Made by a program: the position numbers and the translations under genes. The notes beneath the pieces were generated by a model. That model was not told the origin of the DNA and did no database searches. It saw only the letters and a program-made list of their open reading frames with translations. Below are positions 19,107 to 28,248 of a stretch of DNA of 30,158 nt, piece after piece (the stretch's first letter is position 1; each line of letters starts with the position of its first letter). The stretch covers positions 3,113,323 to 3,143,480 of the forward strand of contig BFEA01000007.1 in NCBI GenBank assembly GCA_003427395.1. Direction: 5' to 3'. Source of the DNA: Chara braunii (lineage: Eukaryota > Streptophyta > Charophyceae > Charales > Characeae).

Positions 19107-19118
19107 TGGTATCGGAGT
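19107..19118 (+). other. Primer-binding site of element 3
   Basis: TGGTATCGGAGT, three bases after the LTR end. 10 of 12 bases match the canonical iMet site; it shares the CGG variant of elements 1 and 2. Confidence 0.7.
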
Positions 19119-20356
19119 TGTGGTACGTTGCACTCATCTGGCGCTTGTCTTCTGCCTATGCAGTACATACATGCAGTCTGCTTGGTGAGTCTGGCCGTCG
19201 GCGGTGTGTAGTGAGGAGGGCGGAGACAAGTGTGGCGACCCAGGAGGAGAGGGGAATCGCCAGGAAGGCTACATATGGGGTGTTCGCAGTGTGATGAGAA
19301 CTATCTGGTGGTTGATTGATGCTGAGGTGGAACGACGAGATAATGCTGGTTGTGCCGATGCAGTGACTGGTCATCGCAATCGCCATCAGGTCATCTGGTG
19401 AGAATATCTGTGGTTGGGGGCAGCTATAATGAGGTACGTTGCTCTCTTCATCACTTCTTACCGTGAGGTTGTTAGTTCCTTCTTGAGAATCCTCTCATGT
19501 GAGGTGTCGTGTGCGCTCAACCTTGAGAGTCGGTATTAATCACGTGGAGCATCTGGAAGGAGAGGGCGGTGCTTTCTGAAGGGCCTTGGACGGAGCACTA
19601 GGTCACATTCACCATGCCAACCCACTGGGAGTAGAGCACGCATGATTTGTTGCTTTGTCCTTGTTTGCTTACTGCACTCATAGAAGGGGTACTGAAGGGC
19701 AGGCCAGCCCTATGGGAGAGACGAGTACCGGACGTCTATAAATAAACACCGGCTGGGAAAACCATTGGCTGTGATCGTCGTCCTGCTGCGACGTAAAATA
19801 ATTCTTGATGACACTTGGGGGCAGTCGTTAAATTGCCTCTGGATCAGCCAATTGGTGTAAGGCTCGCTGCACGCGAGGATAAACACAGTGCAGGGCTGGC
19901 CAGCTCAGCAGCTACTCGGGGCACAGGGGTGGGCCGTGTGCACACCTTTAGTCACGCAAGCCAAACCGGGTTGCTCAGGGACGGTAACGTCAAGTGACAA
20001 TCAAGGGGAATTGGGGAAGGGGTAGATTCCAGGAGATAAGTTTGAGTAAGATCCCATGCTGCAAACAGACCCAACAAATGATCTAATTTTTATTTTGATT
20101 AGTTAGATGTACTGCTATTGACATCTGACAGACAACATAGTTTAAAACTGATTTTGTTCATTGTGCTTTCTGTTTGCGAGCTAGTCAAAGTAGAATAGTA
20201 TCATTTGTAGGAATCTGAACTTATCTGTTGATCCCAAATGTATCTACTCCGAAAAAGTCACCAATTAATTATTTATTTATTTTAAATTGGTCTGGGCATT
20301 ACACTGTAGTAGGCACCCAGATAGTCTAGTGCAGATTGTGCCCAGTACTGTAGCTT
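19119..20356 (+). other. Leader of element 3
   Basis: Non-coding. Shares long blocks with the leader of element 1, including the hairpin CGTCG-loop-CGACG (19776-19793) with a loop one base shorter. Confidence 0.65.
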
Positions 20357-20686
20357 ATGAGCGACAGGGAAGAACAGCAACCGGATGACCGGCTCTTGCA
20401 ATCAGCTAGACGCCCGATTGCCCATTTGGCATTAGGACCAGAGGGTGACAGATGTCTGCTCCGCCAGCTTAGGGAGAGGCAGCAGCAGTAGAGGAGAGCT
20501 AGAGCAGCAGAGGCTAGCAGGGTGCTCGTAAGCGAAGCTGCAGTTTCGGAAGACATGGCCACTTCTGCACAGCAGAGTTCTCAGGCTGGTAATTCAGGAT
20601 CTGTAGGGTCAACTGCTGCGCAGACCCAGAGTCAGTCGGCTGGAGTTATGGCAAGCCAGCTTGGGGCATTATCTTGACAAAATTTG
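20357..20686 (+). pseudogene. gag: 5' part of gag, element 3 (broken)
   Basis: ATG at 20357 in TAGCTTATGAGCGA lines up with TAGCTCATGAGTGA of element 1 and is the best gag start in the family. The frame reads MSDREEQQPDDRLLQ, then a charged stretch LRQLRERQQQ, a TAG stop (20489-20491) where CAG is likely, then a Q/S/T-rich stretch to a TGA at about 20678. It covers only the N-terminal, probably coiled-coil, part of Gag; the rest is lost. Confidence 0.6.
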
Positions 20687-20687
20687 A

Positions 20688-20879
20688 ATTAAAAAAAGAA
20701 AATTGAGAGAAAAAACGAAAGGGAGCTGGTCGGTTTTCTTTTGGGCCATAAATATGAGATTCACCTTCCGTTCGTGGATTCACCTTCAGTTGCATGCGGC
20801 CCCCTTGGTTATTATCCTTTGACCCTTGTCCTTTTATGTCGTGCATCCAAATGACAAATTTATTATGAGCTGCAGTCGA
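20688..20879. other. Short spacer, no gene seen
   Basis: A-rich junction, then unique-looking sequence between element 3 and the tRNA-like repeat. Confidence 0.4.
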
Positions 20880-21512
20880 TAGGGGGGAAAATGATTTCTA
20901 GGGGGTTGGGGTGTGGGAGGGGTGTTGAGGGAGGAGTGGGTGGGGGGGCATTGTGCTCTCCACAAAGGGTTTGATCCACTGGTCAGCAGGTGGCCATACG
21001 CCTTGTCACAAGTTGAAGGTTGATTGGTCGAGTCCTGCAACCTGCAATTTGCAATAATGTATATGGCAACCCGTTTATCTCGCGAGACCCTTACCCTTTT
21101 TTGTTGATTGGTTAAGCTCGAAGTAGCCACATGCCCGTTCATCCTCTGCTTGTTATAAGCCCTTCTTGTCGACCATGCTGGCTGGTAAATTGGTCACCAC
21201 GGTATTACAGACCGTGCTAAAAGTTGCAGGTTGATGGGTCGAGTCCTTTAACCTGCAATGACTAGCATGTAACAACTTGTTCATCTTGGCGGATACTTGC
21301 CTTTTTTGGCCAAACTTTCGGACGTGTACTTCATTGTGAATGTGTATCACTTTTCTTCGTATTTGTGTAGTTATTCTCATTTCGATTTTACCTTCATAGT
21401 GAATGTATCATTTCATTCTCATTTATTTCACTCCTTACTTCATATCATCCACGACGATTTTACCTTCATTAAAAAAGTGAAAAAAAAAGGGTTCACTTTT
21501 AACGAAATGTGA
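20880..21512 (+). repeat. Dispersed repeat with tRNA-like segments (SINE-like candidate), two tandem units
   Basis: A G-rich head (20880-20948) is followed by two units about 210 bp apart. Each has AAGTTG(A/C)AGGTTGAT(T/G)GGTCGAGTCC, then AACCTGCAA, then CAACnnGTT(T/C)ATCT and a T run. GGTCGAGTCC resembles the B box GGTTCGANNCC. In unit 2 CACGGT-ATTACAG-ACCGTG (21198-21216) has the shape of an anticodon arm, with T at position 33. The tail (to 21512) ends TTCACTTTTAACGAA, as does the copy at 29515-29955. SINE origin is inference; it could be another repeat class. Confidence 0.5.
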
Positions 21513-21517
21513 GCACA

Positions 21518-21518
<1 letters not shown>

Positions 21519-21569
<51 letters not shown>
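21519..21569. repeat. AC microsatellite
   Basis: About 25 uninterrupted AC units directly after the dispersed repeat. Confidence 0.98.
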
Positions 21570-21572
<3 letters not shown>

Positions 21573-22160
21573 TCAACTAAACACCATAAAAGATTATTAA
21601 AGAAATCTGGAAAATTAGTAACAAAACATTAAAATGAAATAATAAATAAATAATAATAAATAGTAAAATAAATATGTTTTTTTTTTAAAAGAAAAAAATA
21701 TATAATAAATAAATAAGATATATATATAAAATAATAAATAAATTATATATATATATAAACGATATATATAAAATAATAAATAAATAAGAAAGAAAATAAG
21801 TATAATATAAAATAATCAAAAGGGTTAAATAAATAAATAAATAAATAAAAATATAAATAAAAAAAAATTAAAAAAATAATAAAGTAAAAAATTATAATAA
21901 ATAAATAAATAAAATAATTAAACCTACTTTTTAATAAATAATTAATTAAAATAAAAAATAAAATAAATAAATAATAAAATAAATAATAAATAATAAATAA
22001 TAAATAGGTAAATTAATAAGTAAACAAACAATACAAATAAATAAATAATGAAAATTAATAAGTTAAATTCAAAATTAAATATAAAAAAAACAAAATAATA
22101 AATGAACTAAAATACAAATATGCATAGCAAAAATAATAAAGTAAGAATATAACCAAGCTA
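21570..22160. repeat. AT-rich low-complexity block (TAAA/AATAA units)
   Basis: About 590 bases of irregular AATA, AAAT and TATA units with almost no G or C. No gene. Confidence 0.95.
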
Positions 22161-23386
22161 TTAGACTTTTTTTAAACCCCCGCCCCTTGAAACACAGGTA
22201 CGAGCAAATGACTGCCTGCAAACCTAAGAGTCAATCCACCGATAACTTAACCAACGCCTCATAGTACAACTCCACCAGGCTCTGGTATGTATAACACAAA
22301 TCTATGACAAACAAACCAATTATGGGTCACCAACTTCCTATTGATAAAAATGTAAAGATAGAAAAATAATAACAAATGAAGAAACAAAATACGATTTTTT
22401 TAAAAAAAAACAGCAAAAACCTTATTTGCTCATATGTCACGGCCATCCCGAAACGGCGCGACTGACACACAAAAATACAAACACACGCACGAGGAAGAAA
22501 AGGAAGGTACAAAAAGCGATTACCGCCATAACCACTTACGACGGAAAACACCTGACTGTTATGCACTAAGAAACAAGCTGCATACGATGACATTAAATCC
22601 ATGAAGTATACAGATACAACAACGCCGGCACAGCCATAGTATATCCCATTTTTCCTACGAAGCAAAGCTACCCACTACAAGATGGCCTCCAACCTATTCG
22701 AACCTCATAACAGGCATGCCCCTAGTAAGCTCCCCGCTTCCTTTTTCCCCCCCCTCTCAGAGTTCGAGCATACCTCCAGGTGACGCACCACCTCGGAACG
22801 TCACTACAGGACAAGCACACGTGCAACACGGCACAACACCTCCATAGCCTGTCTCCCACCAAATAACCCCAAGCACTACAAGACAATAAACAAAAAAGCA
22901 GCGTCAACCTGACCTTGCCTGCTCACATAACATACATCGTCAACCCCAACCCCGCCAACAAATTACGTAAGAAAATTTCCTTCTTCCTGACCTGGTTTTC
23001 TCCCATCCCTATCTCTACTATCTCCATACCAGCTTACCCGCTCTCCCACCCCAATCACCAACAATGTGTTTAAACCACACACCCTACGCTCTTCCCTACC
23101 CCAGTAATTACCCCTTAAATAACACCCCACGAATTTACCAACTACGCAAAGCACCCATGGCATACACAGCGCTACCAACGACCATGCCATAGATGGCACA
23201 CGCAACTTCGCTACTTATACTCCTTGCTACTTGCCATACCATCAACACCGGCACTCTGCTTCATGTTGCATGACGCCTCTCCATCCATATCTTCCCTACT
23301 TGAGCAGATCTGCTCTAGTACTGATCCTGGTTCATAGGAACAGTCTGGCGGATTACGGTGTCTTGGGCAATCCGCTTACGACATAA
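22161..23386. other. No gene seen; possible minus-strand tRNA-like repeat at 22175-22290
   Basis: On the minus strand, 22290-22175 contains GGCGTTGGTTAAG and later TTTGCAGG and ACCTGTG flanking a CTCG-containing loop, then a G-rich stretch. This is loosely similar to the dispersed repeat at 20880. The rest (22300-23386) has many short frames on the minus strand but nothing I recognise. Confidence 0.35.
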
Positions 23387-23400
23387 GCTTTCTGATACCA
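23387..23400 (-). other. Possible primer-binding site of a minus-strand LTR element
   Basis: The minus strand reads TGGTATCAGAAAGC: the first 10 bases match the iMet primer site. No second LTR or polypurine tract was found, and the preceding LTR end is not a clean CA, so this may be chance or a decayed element. Confidence 0.3.
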
Positions 23401-23849
23401 CGCTACGATACGATCTTCGTGCGATGGCGGGGACTGACTCTGCAGCGACACCAGCCATGACAGCCCAGGTACGAACTCACTAAAACACGTAACTCTGTTC
23501 TACCTTGGAACCTATGACTCTCTGCTTACCTTTCCACCATCCCCCACCCCGAATACTAACAGAAGCCTTTACTAATTCTAATCCCTCTGATGAGCTGCTA
23601 TGGGTGCTAAGCGGCGAAAAGCGCGCTTTAGGGCGTGCACCCCCCCTACGGTTGGGCTTCTTGCCCTCTCCTAACCCCTAACATACTAACATACTAATTG
23701 TTGCTCCTCTGTTAGCTATGACCCCTAACCTCGACTAACTATGTAACGTACGTCATCCATGGCTAAAAATAAGCTATGCACTAATGGATACTCTTGGGTA
23801 CTGTCTTGTTTCCCACATTACGTGGGATGGCTGTGTTACGTACACAACC
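23401..23849. other. No gene seen
   Basis: If the site at 23387-23400 is real, this would be the LTR side of that element on the minus strand. A GCGGCGAAAAGCGCGCTTTAG stretch near 23611 is notable only for its GC content. Confidence 0.35.
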
Positions 23850-23909
23850 ACCCCCCCCCACACACACACACATACACACACACACACACACACGCACGCG
23901 CACACATAC
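23850..23909. repeat. C run and CA microsatellite
   Basis: A C run, then (CA)n with a few T and G interruptions. Confidence 0.95.
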
Positions 23910-24390
23910 AACACCTTCAGGTTTGAGACAAGACTGTCACCAACTACTTACAAGTTACAATGCAAGATTTACAGCCTTCCCAACAGATAATCCTGAACCA
24001 AGACCTGGAACACAAAGGCATGCTATTGGAAGCCTTCCTTGTAAGAAAGATGAGGGTATGGTGGTCAAAAGAAAGAGATCACATGACTCCAAATATAATA
24101 GTTACTTTAATTGAATATACAGTGATACTCGGATGTCAACTACGTTCTTCACACGAATACAGCAATAATGACCTTACGTTGTAATCGGGTGAAGAAGGTA
24201 GGCCTAAGAACTTGAGTCATCGATTTAGGTATCAACCCCATTAGGGGAATACACAGCCAAATTCGGGTATCAACTACCTTCTTTCCCCAAATAAAACATA
24301 TGGTCATTATAGCTGTATTTGGGGCAGCTTTCAGTCTAGGTATACGCTCTATTCGGGTATCAACTAGGCCCATTTCACTGGTCCTTTGTC
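23910..24390. other. Giant intron, no gene seen
   Basis: TCGGGTATCAACTA occurs at about 24264 and 24353, and a related GGTATCAACC at 24227: short dispersed copies of a local repeat. Nothing coding is recognised. Confidence 0.4.
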
Positions 24391-24540
24391 TTTGACTCTT
24401 TGGTACTTTAAGCTGATACCGAAAGGACTCGGACAACTGCCCCACTGCAACCACTGCAACTCTTAGAACTCTTTGACTCTTTGGTACTTCGGTGGGATGA
24501 TACGGAAATAACGCCCCTACTGCAACCACTGCAACAATGA
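24391..24540. repeat. Diverged ~81-bp tandem duplication
   Basis: TTTGACTCTTTGGTACTT recurs about 80 bp apart (24393 and 24473), and each copy ends with ACTGCAACCACTGCAAC. The middle parts differ. Confidence 0.65.
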
Positions 24541-24654
24541 TTTGGAGGGGGCGAAGGGAAAGTGTGGCGAAAAGATGCAATTGGGAGAGAGAAAGGTATT
24601 GGGAATGGATGCTGAAACTTGAAGAGAAAACTGCCTGCTGACACGTGAAAAAAT

Positions 24655-24660
24655 ACTCAC
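24655..24660 (-). other. 5' splice donor of exon A
   Basis: The minus strand reads ACATCGG|GTGAGTATTT. The frame would stop at the next codon after the GT, and the repeat motif ends here. Phase 2 (two bases of a Gly codon). Confidence 0.72.
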
Positions 24661-25569
24661 CCGATGTAAGTCTGTAAGTCTGGATCTGAGATAGAGAGTC
24701 CAGTAATAGGTACGCCTTTCGATTGCCAATCACTGGACAAATTTGCTTGCCGTTGAGCCACAGGAAAAACACTTGTTGCTTGTTCGGGTGCTAGGTCCAA
24801 CAGTGACCCGGGAGGATGAGTTACACGTTCAGGAGAGGGGTGTGGAGAAGGGTACGGAGTCAACAGACTCAACTGAGCTGAAGAGTACGAAGCTGATGGA
24901 TAAGATGGCTGCAGTAGCATTTCAGGTGGCAGCTGTGTCATTATCTGGGGTAGGAACTGAGGTGTCACCTGAGGTACAAGCTGAGGGGTCAGTTCAGGGG
25001 TCAGTTCAGGGGTCAGTTCGGGGGTCAGCTCAGGGGTCATCTGAGGGGTCGACTGAGGGGTCGGCTGAGGGGTCAGCGGAGGGGTCAGCGGAGGGGTCAG
25101 CGGAGGGGTCAGCGGAGGGGTCGCCTGGGGGTTCAGCTGAGGGGACCATGTCTGTGGTACTTGCTCCTCAAGGAGCTCAGGCTCTCCATCCTGTGGAGGG
25201 GTCAATTGAACCTCCTGTTCAGGCAGAAGGCCAATTTGAGTTTCAGTTGGGGCCAATGATGGAAGCTTACGTTTGATGGAAGCTGCATCAGAGAATGATT
25301 TTGGTCTCTCGCGTATCGCACTCACAGAATGGGCCTCCAGAGGCTGAATGGCTTGCTGAGTTGTCGGTTCGTTACGAGAATCTGAGACGCCCGGGAAGGC
25401 AGCAACAGCACCTTTGGTTGTGATGTTGATGCTGATCGATGTGGGAGCCATAATGATGGGAGGATCATTGGTTGGTAGCACCATCAGATACATCTGCCTA
25501 ACATCACCTGCACCGGAGCTGTCCTTCACAGACAGCGTGATGGAATCCTCACCATTGTAATACCAGGCA
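24661..25569 (-). CDS. Internal exon A of a cadherin-like / tandem-95-type repeat protein with a proline/threonine-rich insertion
   Basis: 909 bases, phase 2 at both ends. The acceptor is TTTTTTGCAG|TGCC at 25570; the frame is open further upstream only because of a pyrimidine-rich intron tract. The first ~50 residues have the end of a beta-sandwich repeat: AWYYNGEDSITLSVKD, then LMVLPTNDPPII, the Asn-Asp-Pro-Pro linker typical of cadherin-like and tandem-95 repeats. The last ~19 residues start the next unit (GLSISDPDLQTYIG). About 230 residues in between are not repeat fold: a Q/E/P-rich part and a TP.L tetrapeptide array (25147-24981). This exon precedes exon B in gene direction. Upstream exons lie beyond 25569, outside the window or unrecognised. 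Function unknown; adhesion or matrix binding is typical of the fold. A pseudogene is possible but no stop interrupts it. Confidence 0.72.
24981..25147. repeat. 12-bp coding minisatellite in exon A
   Basis: About 13-14 copies of GGGGTCAGCGGA with variants (AGTTCA, AGCTCA, GACTGA). In the minus-strand frame each copy encodes four residues of the pattern L-T-P-x. The 12-bp period keeps the frame. Confidence 0.9.
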
Positions 25570-25580
25570 CTGCAAAAAAC
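25570..25580 (-). other. 3' splice acceptor of exon A
   Basis: Minus strand GTTTTTTGCAG, preceded by another pyrimidine run (25583-25593). A clear pyrimidine tract plus CAG. Confidence 0.72.
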
Positions 25581-25639
25581 CAGTTTTTTTTTCACAATCA
25601 TACAGCGAGGCAAAATGAGATGTCCAAAGCTGCCGTTAT

Positions 25640-25990
25640 AGTGAATCAAGGACAAGCAGAAGAAGATGGGACGGAAACGGAGGAGGTTGAGTAGACAAGT
25701 AGGAGCCGTAGGATGAGGGGCAGCAGCAGCGGCAGCACCAGAGGAGAGAGAGGAGGAGGAGAGAAGGAGGGAAGGAGGGAAGGAGGAGGAGGAGCGAGTA
25801 GAGTAGAAGCAGGAACAGCAGGAGCAGGGGGGGGAGGAGGAGGATAAGGAGCGAGGAGAGTAGAAGCAGGAGCAGCTGGTGCAGGAGGAGGAGGAGGAGG
25901 AAGAGGAGGAGCAGTAGGAGGACGAGCAGGAGCAGGAGGAGGAGGAGGAGGAGGAGGGGGAGGAGGAGCAATGACACCAAGCAAAAGCAG
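25640..25990. repeat. Long purine tract (GGA/GAG/AGC-rich)
   Basis: About 350 bases almost purely G and A with AGC steps on the plus strand. A segment with GTAGAGTAGAAGCAGGA is duplicated about 64 bp apart (25798 and 25857). On the gene strand it is a C/T tract just upstream of the exon A acceptor. Long minus-strand open frames here (poly-S, poly-L or poly-P by frame) are by-products of the repeat. Confidence 0.9.
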
Positions 25991-26383
25991 CGGTTGTGGC
26001 ATTGGTGGCCATGGCAGATGTAGCGGTGACAGCAGTGGAAACGACGACAGCAGCAGCAGTAGCACGGTCAAAGTTCAACTAAAGAACATAAGTGGTAATC
26101 CAAATAACAAACAACAGAAGAGGAACATGCAATCCGAATAACAAACAAGAGAAAAACAACATGCGTAATTCCTACACTATAAGCATTTCTGATTGCTGCT
26201 TGGGTTCAGAGTTCTATTGGGTCCGGCACTTTTCTAGCAGTGGGGTTCACGTGTGTGCTATATATACGATACCTCGTAAGCATTCTATGCATGACCAATC
26301 TCGTTCATTCATTCATTGATTGTCATCTCTTTCATTTCCTTTGTCCGTTTTCTTGCTTTTCCTGTCTTTTCTATTTCCTTTAT
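25991..26383. other. Intron upstream of exon A, no gene seen
   Basis: Short repeated phrase AATAACAAACAA (26104 and 26138) and a small CATT repeat (26306-26318). No protein recognised. Confidence 0.4.
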
Positions 26384-26558
26384 TTTCATTGAGTGGTTAA
26401 GCAGATACATTCTCATTCGACGTGCTCTTAGAAAAGAAAAGAAAAGAAAAGAAAAGAAAGAAATGATATCCCTTTCATTGAGTGGTTAAGCAGACATTCT
26501 CATTTGACTTGCTCTTAGAAAAGAAAAGAAAAGGAAAGAAAAAGAACATATCCCTCAA
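26384..26558. repeat. 89-bp tandem duplication with AAAAG runs
   Basis: TTTCATTGAGTGGTTAAGCAGA, ATTCTCATT and CTCTTAGAAAAGAAAAG recur 89 bp apart (GAGTGG at 26391 and 26480). The AAAAG run is longer in copy 1. Confidence 0.88.
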
Positions 26559-26999
26559 TTGCAAAATGCAAAACTTTCTACACCCTACGGAACCAATCTT
26601 GAATGTGGGGACCCCCATCAGAAGGCTGCCTTCAGTGCTGTGAGTATGCCCTGATGAAAAAGGCTCATTCAGATCCTTATTGCTTGTCCAGAGGAAACTG
26701 CAACTGTATTTCTGCCTGAGAATTTGTCTACCAATGACAGGGAACCTACACGGCTATAAATGTAATTTAAATTTTAATTCTGAAACAGAAATTTTGCTTA
26801 AACCACCCGTTCACACGAGGCTAAGTCGATGAAGCTGCCTTCCAAGGCTCGCGAACCTCCGACTGCACCTTTCTAAAGTGGCCTGCCACTTCGCAATAAC
26901 TCGGCTGAAATCTGCATAAGCTGAGGGCTCTAGGTCGTCACTTTTGGTCAAAGGCCCGAAACAGGCGTCAAAAGCCACGCCATAAGTCTAAGAAACGCC
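26559..26999. other. No gene seen
   Basis: Unique-looking sequence. The start of element 4 may lie in its right part (26800-27000), where LTR-like GGCC-rich blocks begin. Confidence 0.35.
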
Positions 27000-27321
27000 T
27001 GGGCAAAGGCCTGAGGCCAAGCGGTACCCAGGGCAGGGCCAGAATCAGCATTCAGAGGCCCTACAAGGAACAGTTGACTTTGAGAAAGCCAACAGTCAAC
27101 CTCAGCACGGGAATCCAGGCCCAGACGTCAAAGTCAACCCGCTGGTCAGCCACGGTCGTAGATCAGATGCACACCGTTGGTTGTCTGCAGGTATCCAGAA
27201 GAATCCGGTCCATGTGGGACACATGGGGAATCTGCAACTCCGCAGCATCCAGGCCATTGGCTTCCGATTGATCTGGGCCGTCGACCCCAGGAAACCAGAG
27301 GCCGGTCAACGTGAGTCAAGA

Positions 27322-27329
27322 CTATAAGC
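27322..27329 (+). promoter_or_regulatory. TATA-like element in element 4 LTR
   Basis: CTATAAGC about 720 bases before the LTR end. Motif evidence only. Confidence 0.4.
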
Positions 27330-27428
27330 TGACCCAGCCCCTGCTTGGAGAGTATTCTGCATTGTGCATTCTGCCTTGTGCTGGCTTTTTGCTGGTGCGA
27401 CAACGCAAGGCTGCTGGAGATTTATGCT

Positions 27429-27536
27429 GAGGCCAGATTCTGAGTGTGGGCGCCAGCCTTGAGGGAGATTATGCTGACGTGGCACAAGTCTTAGTTGGCT
27501 CAATGACGCTGGCGCCCACACTTAGAATCTGGCCTC
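27429..27536. repeat. Long inverted repeat (28-bp arms)
   Basis: Arms 27429-27456 and 27509-27536 pair over 28 bases with a single G.T pair. An inner stem TTGAG/CTCAA (27459-27463 with 27499-27503) extends it, leaving a 35-base loop. As RNA it would fold into one long hairpin. Confidence 0.88.
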
Positions 27537-28052
27537 ATTGATTTCGACATTGATAGGAGTGTGGGCATGGAAGGAGGAGTATCTGGACTGTGAGATTGGT
27601 GTGTGTGATGAGGAGAAGCTCACCTGGACTTACCTGCGACGTCGTGTGCGCTTTGCTGCTTGTCTCCAAGAGGAAGATCTGTGCCATCCTCCTTGATTGC
27701 TGCTGATGTGGATGGAGGATGGGCGCCCTGTTGTGACCTGTTAGTTGTATATGTCAGTGATCGTCAGAGGAGAACTGTATTGCTGACGTCGCGAGTGAGG
27801 GAGATGCCCGAGGAGGAAGTGGGCTTGAAGAGGGACTTCTGCTTCGTTGATTCTTGTGGAAACTCTCCTCCTCCTCCTCTCAGTCTGTTCTCCCCCTCTC
27901 CTCACTCTCTTCTCTGAGTTTGAGACATTGAGAGACTACATGTACATCGGGCATGCTTTCATAAATGATTTTTGGAGAAATTAATGCTGCGCTGAGTCAG
28001 ACTTGTATTTCGACATTCATGAGCTTCTCATTTGTCTAGGTTCATTGCAATT

Positions 28053-28064
28053 TGGTATCAGAGC
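28053..28064 (+). other. Primer-binding site of element 4
   Basis: TGGTATCAGAGC, 12 of 12 to the plant-type initiator tRNA-Met site. Confidence 0.82.
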
Positions 28065-28248
28065 GATATCTTTCTTCCTCGCCATCTGCTGGTTGAGACA
28101 TTGTGCGCGACTCTGATGATGATGATGATGATGACGAGGATCTGAAGTGTCAGCCGTGGAGGAGAAGAGTGGCATCGTTTATTCTCATCGTTGCTTGATA
28201 ACTCACCGGATGGCTGGTGTATCCAGTGCCAGTTGGCGAGAGAATTGT
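28065..28248 (+). other. Leader-like sequence after element 4 primer site
   Basis: Contains a GATGAT microsatellite (about 28115-28134). No coding frame recognised. Confidence 0.4.

Larger units (their letters stand above)
18450..20687 (+). mobile_element. Element 3: truncated Gypsy element of the same family
   Basis: It consists of the downstream part of an LTR (to 19103), a PBS (19107-19118), a leader (19119-20356) and the start of gag (20357-20686). It aligns with element 1 over TATA-like site, LTR end, leader blocks and gag start, with clear divergence. The left edge (about 18440-18460) is approximate: the beginning of the LTR is missing. The right edge is abrupt; A-rich unrelated sequence follows. 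Confidence 0.75.
27000..28064 (+). mobile_element. Element 4: LTR (left edge unclear) with canonical iMet primer site
   Basis: The right end is clear: GGTTCATTGCA ends at 28049, and TGGTATCAGAGC (28053-28064) follows after 3 bases, a perfect iMet primer site. A TATA-like CTATAAGC is at 27322-27329. The left half has GGCC-rich blocks like other LTRs here, but I cannot find its TG start (somewhere in about 26800-27060). A 28-bp inverted repeat lies at 27429-27536. It belongs to a different subfamily from elements 1-3. No gag or pol follows within the window. Confidence 0.6.

Noticed and set aside
21198-21258. A functional tRNA gene (anticodon TAC by loop position)
   Set aside because: No acceptor stem can be formed, the T arm holds extra bases, and the unit is part of a dispersed repeat.
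22327-23205. Minus-strand hydrophobic frames as membrane proteins
   Set aside because: Short, overlapping, biased to Cys, Trp and Val by base composition; no homologous motif or splice support.
24743-25276. Plus-strand frame with many EGSA repeats
   Set aside because: Antisense of the 12-bp minisatellite of exon A; no start context, and the repeat-fold motifs are on the minus strand.
25570-26078. Long minus-strand open frame joining a poly-Ser/Cys stretch to exon A
   Set aside because: The frame is kept open by the GGA/TCC tract. A strong acceptor (TTTTTTGCAG) lies exactly where the repeat fold begins.
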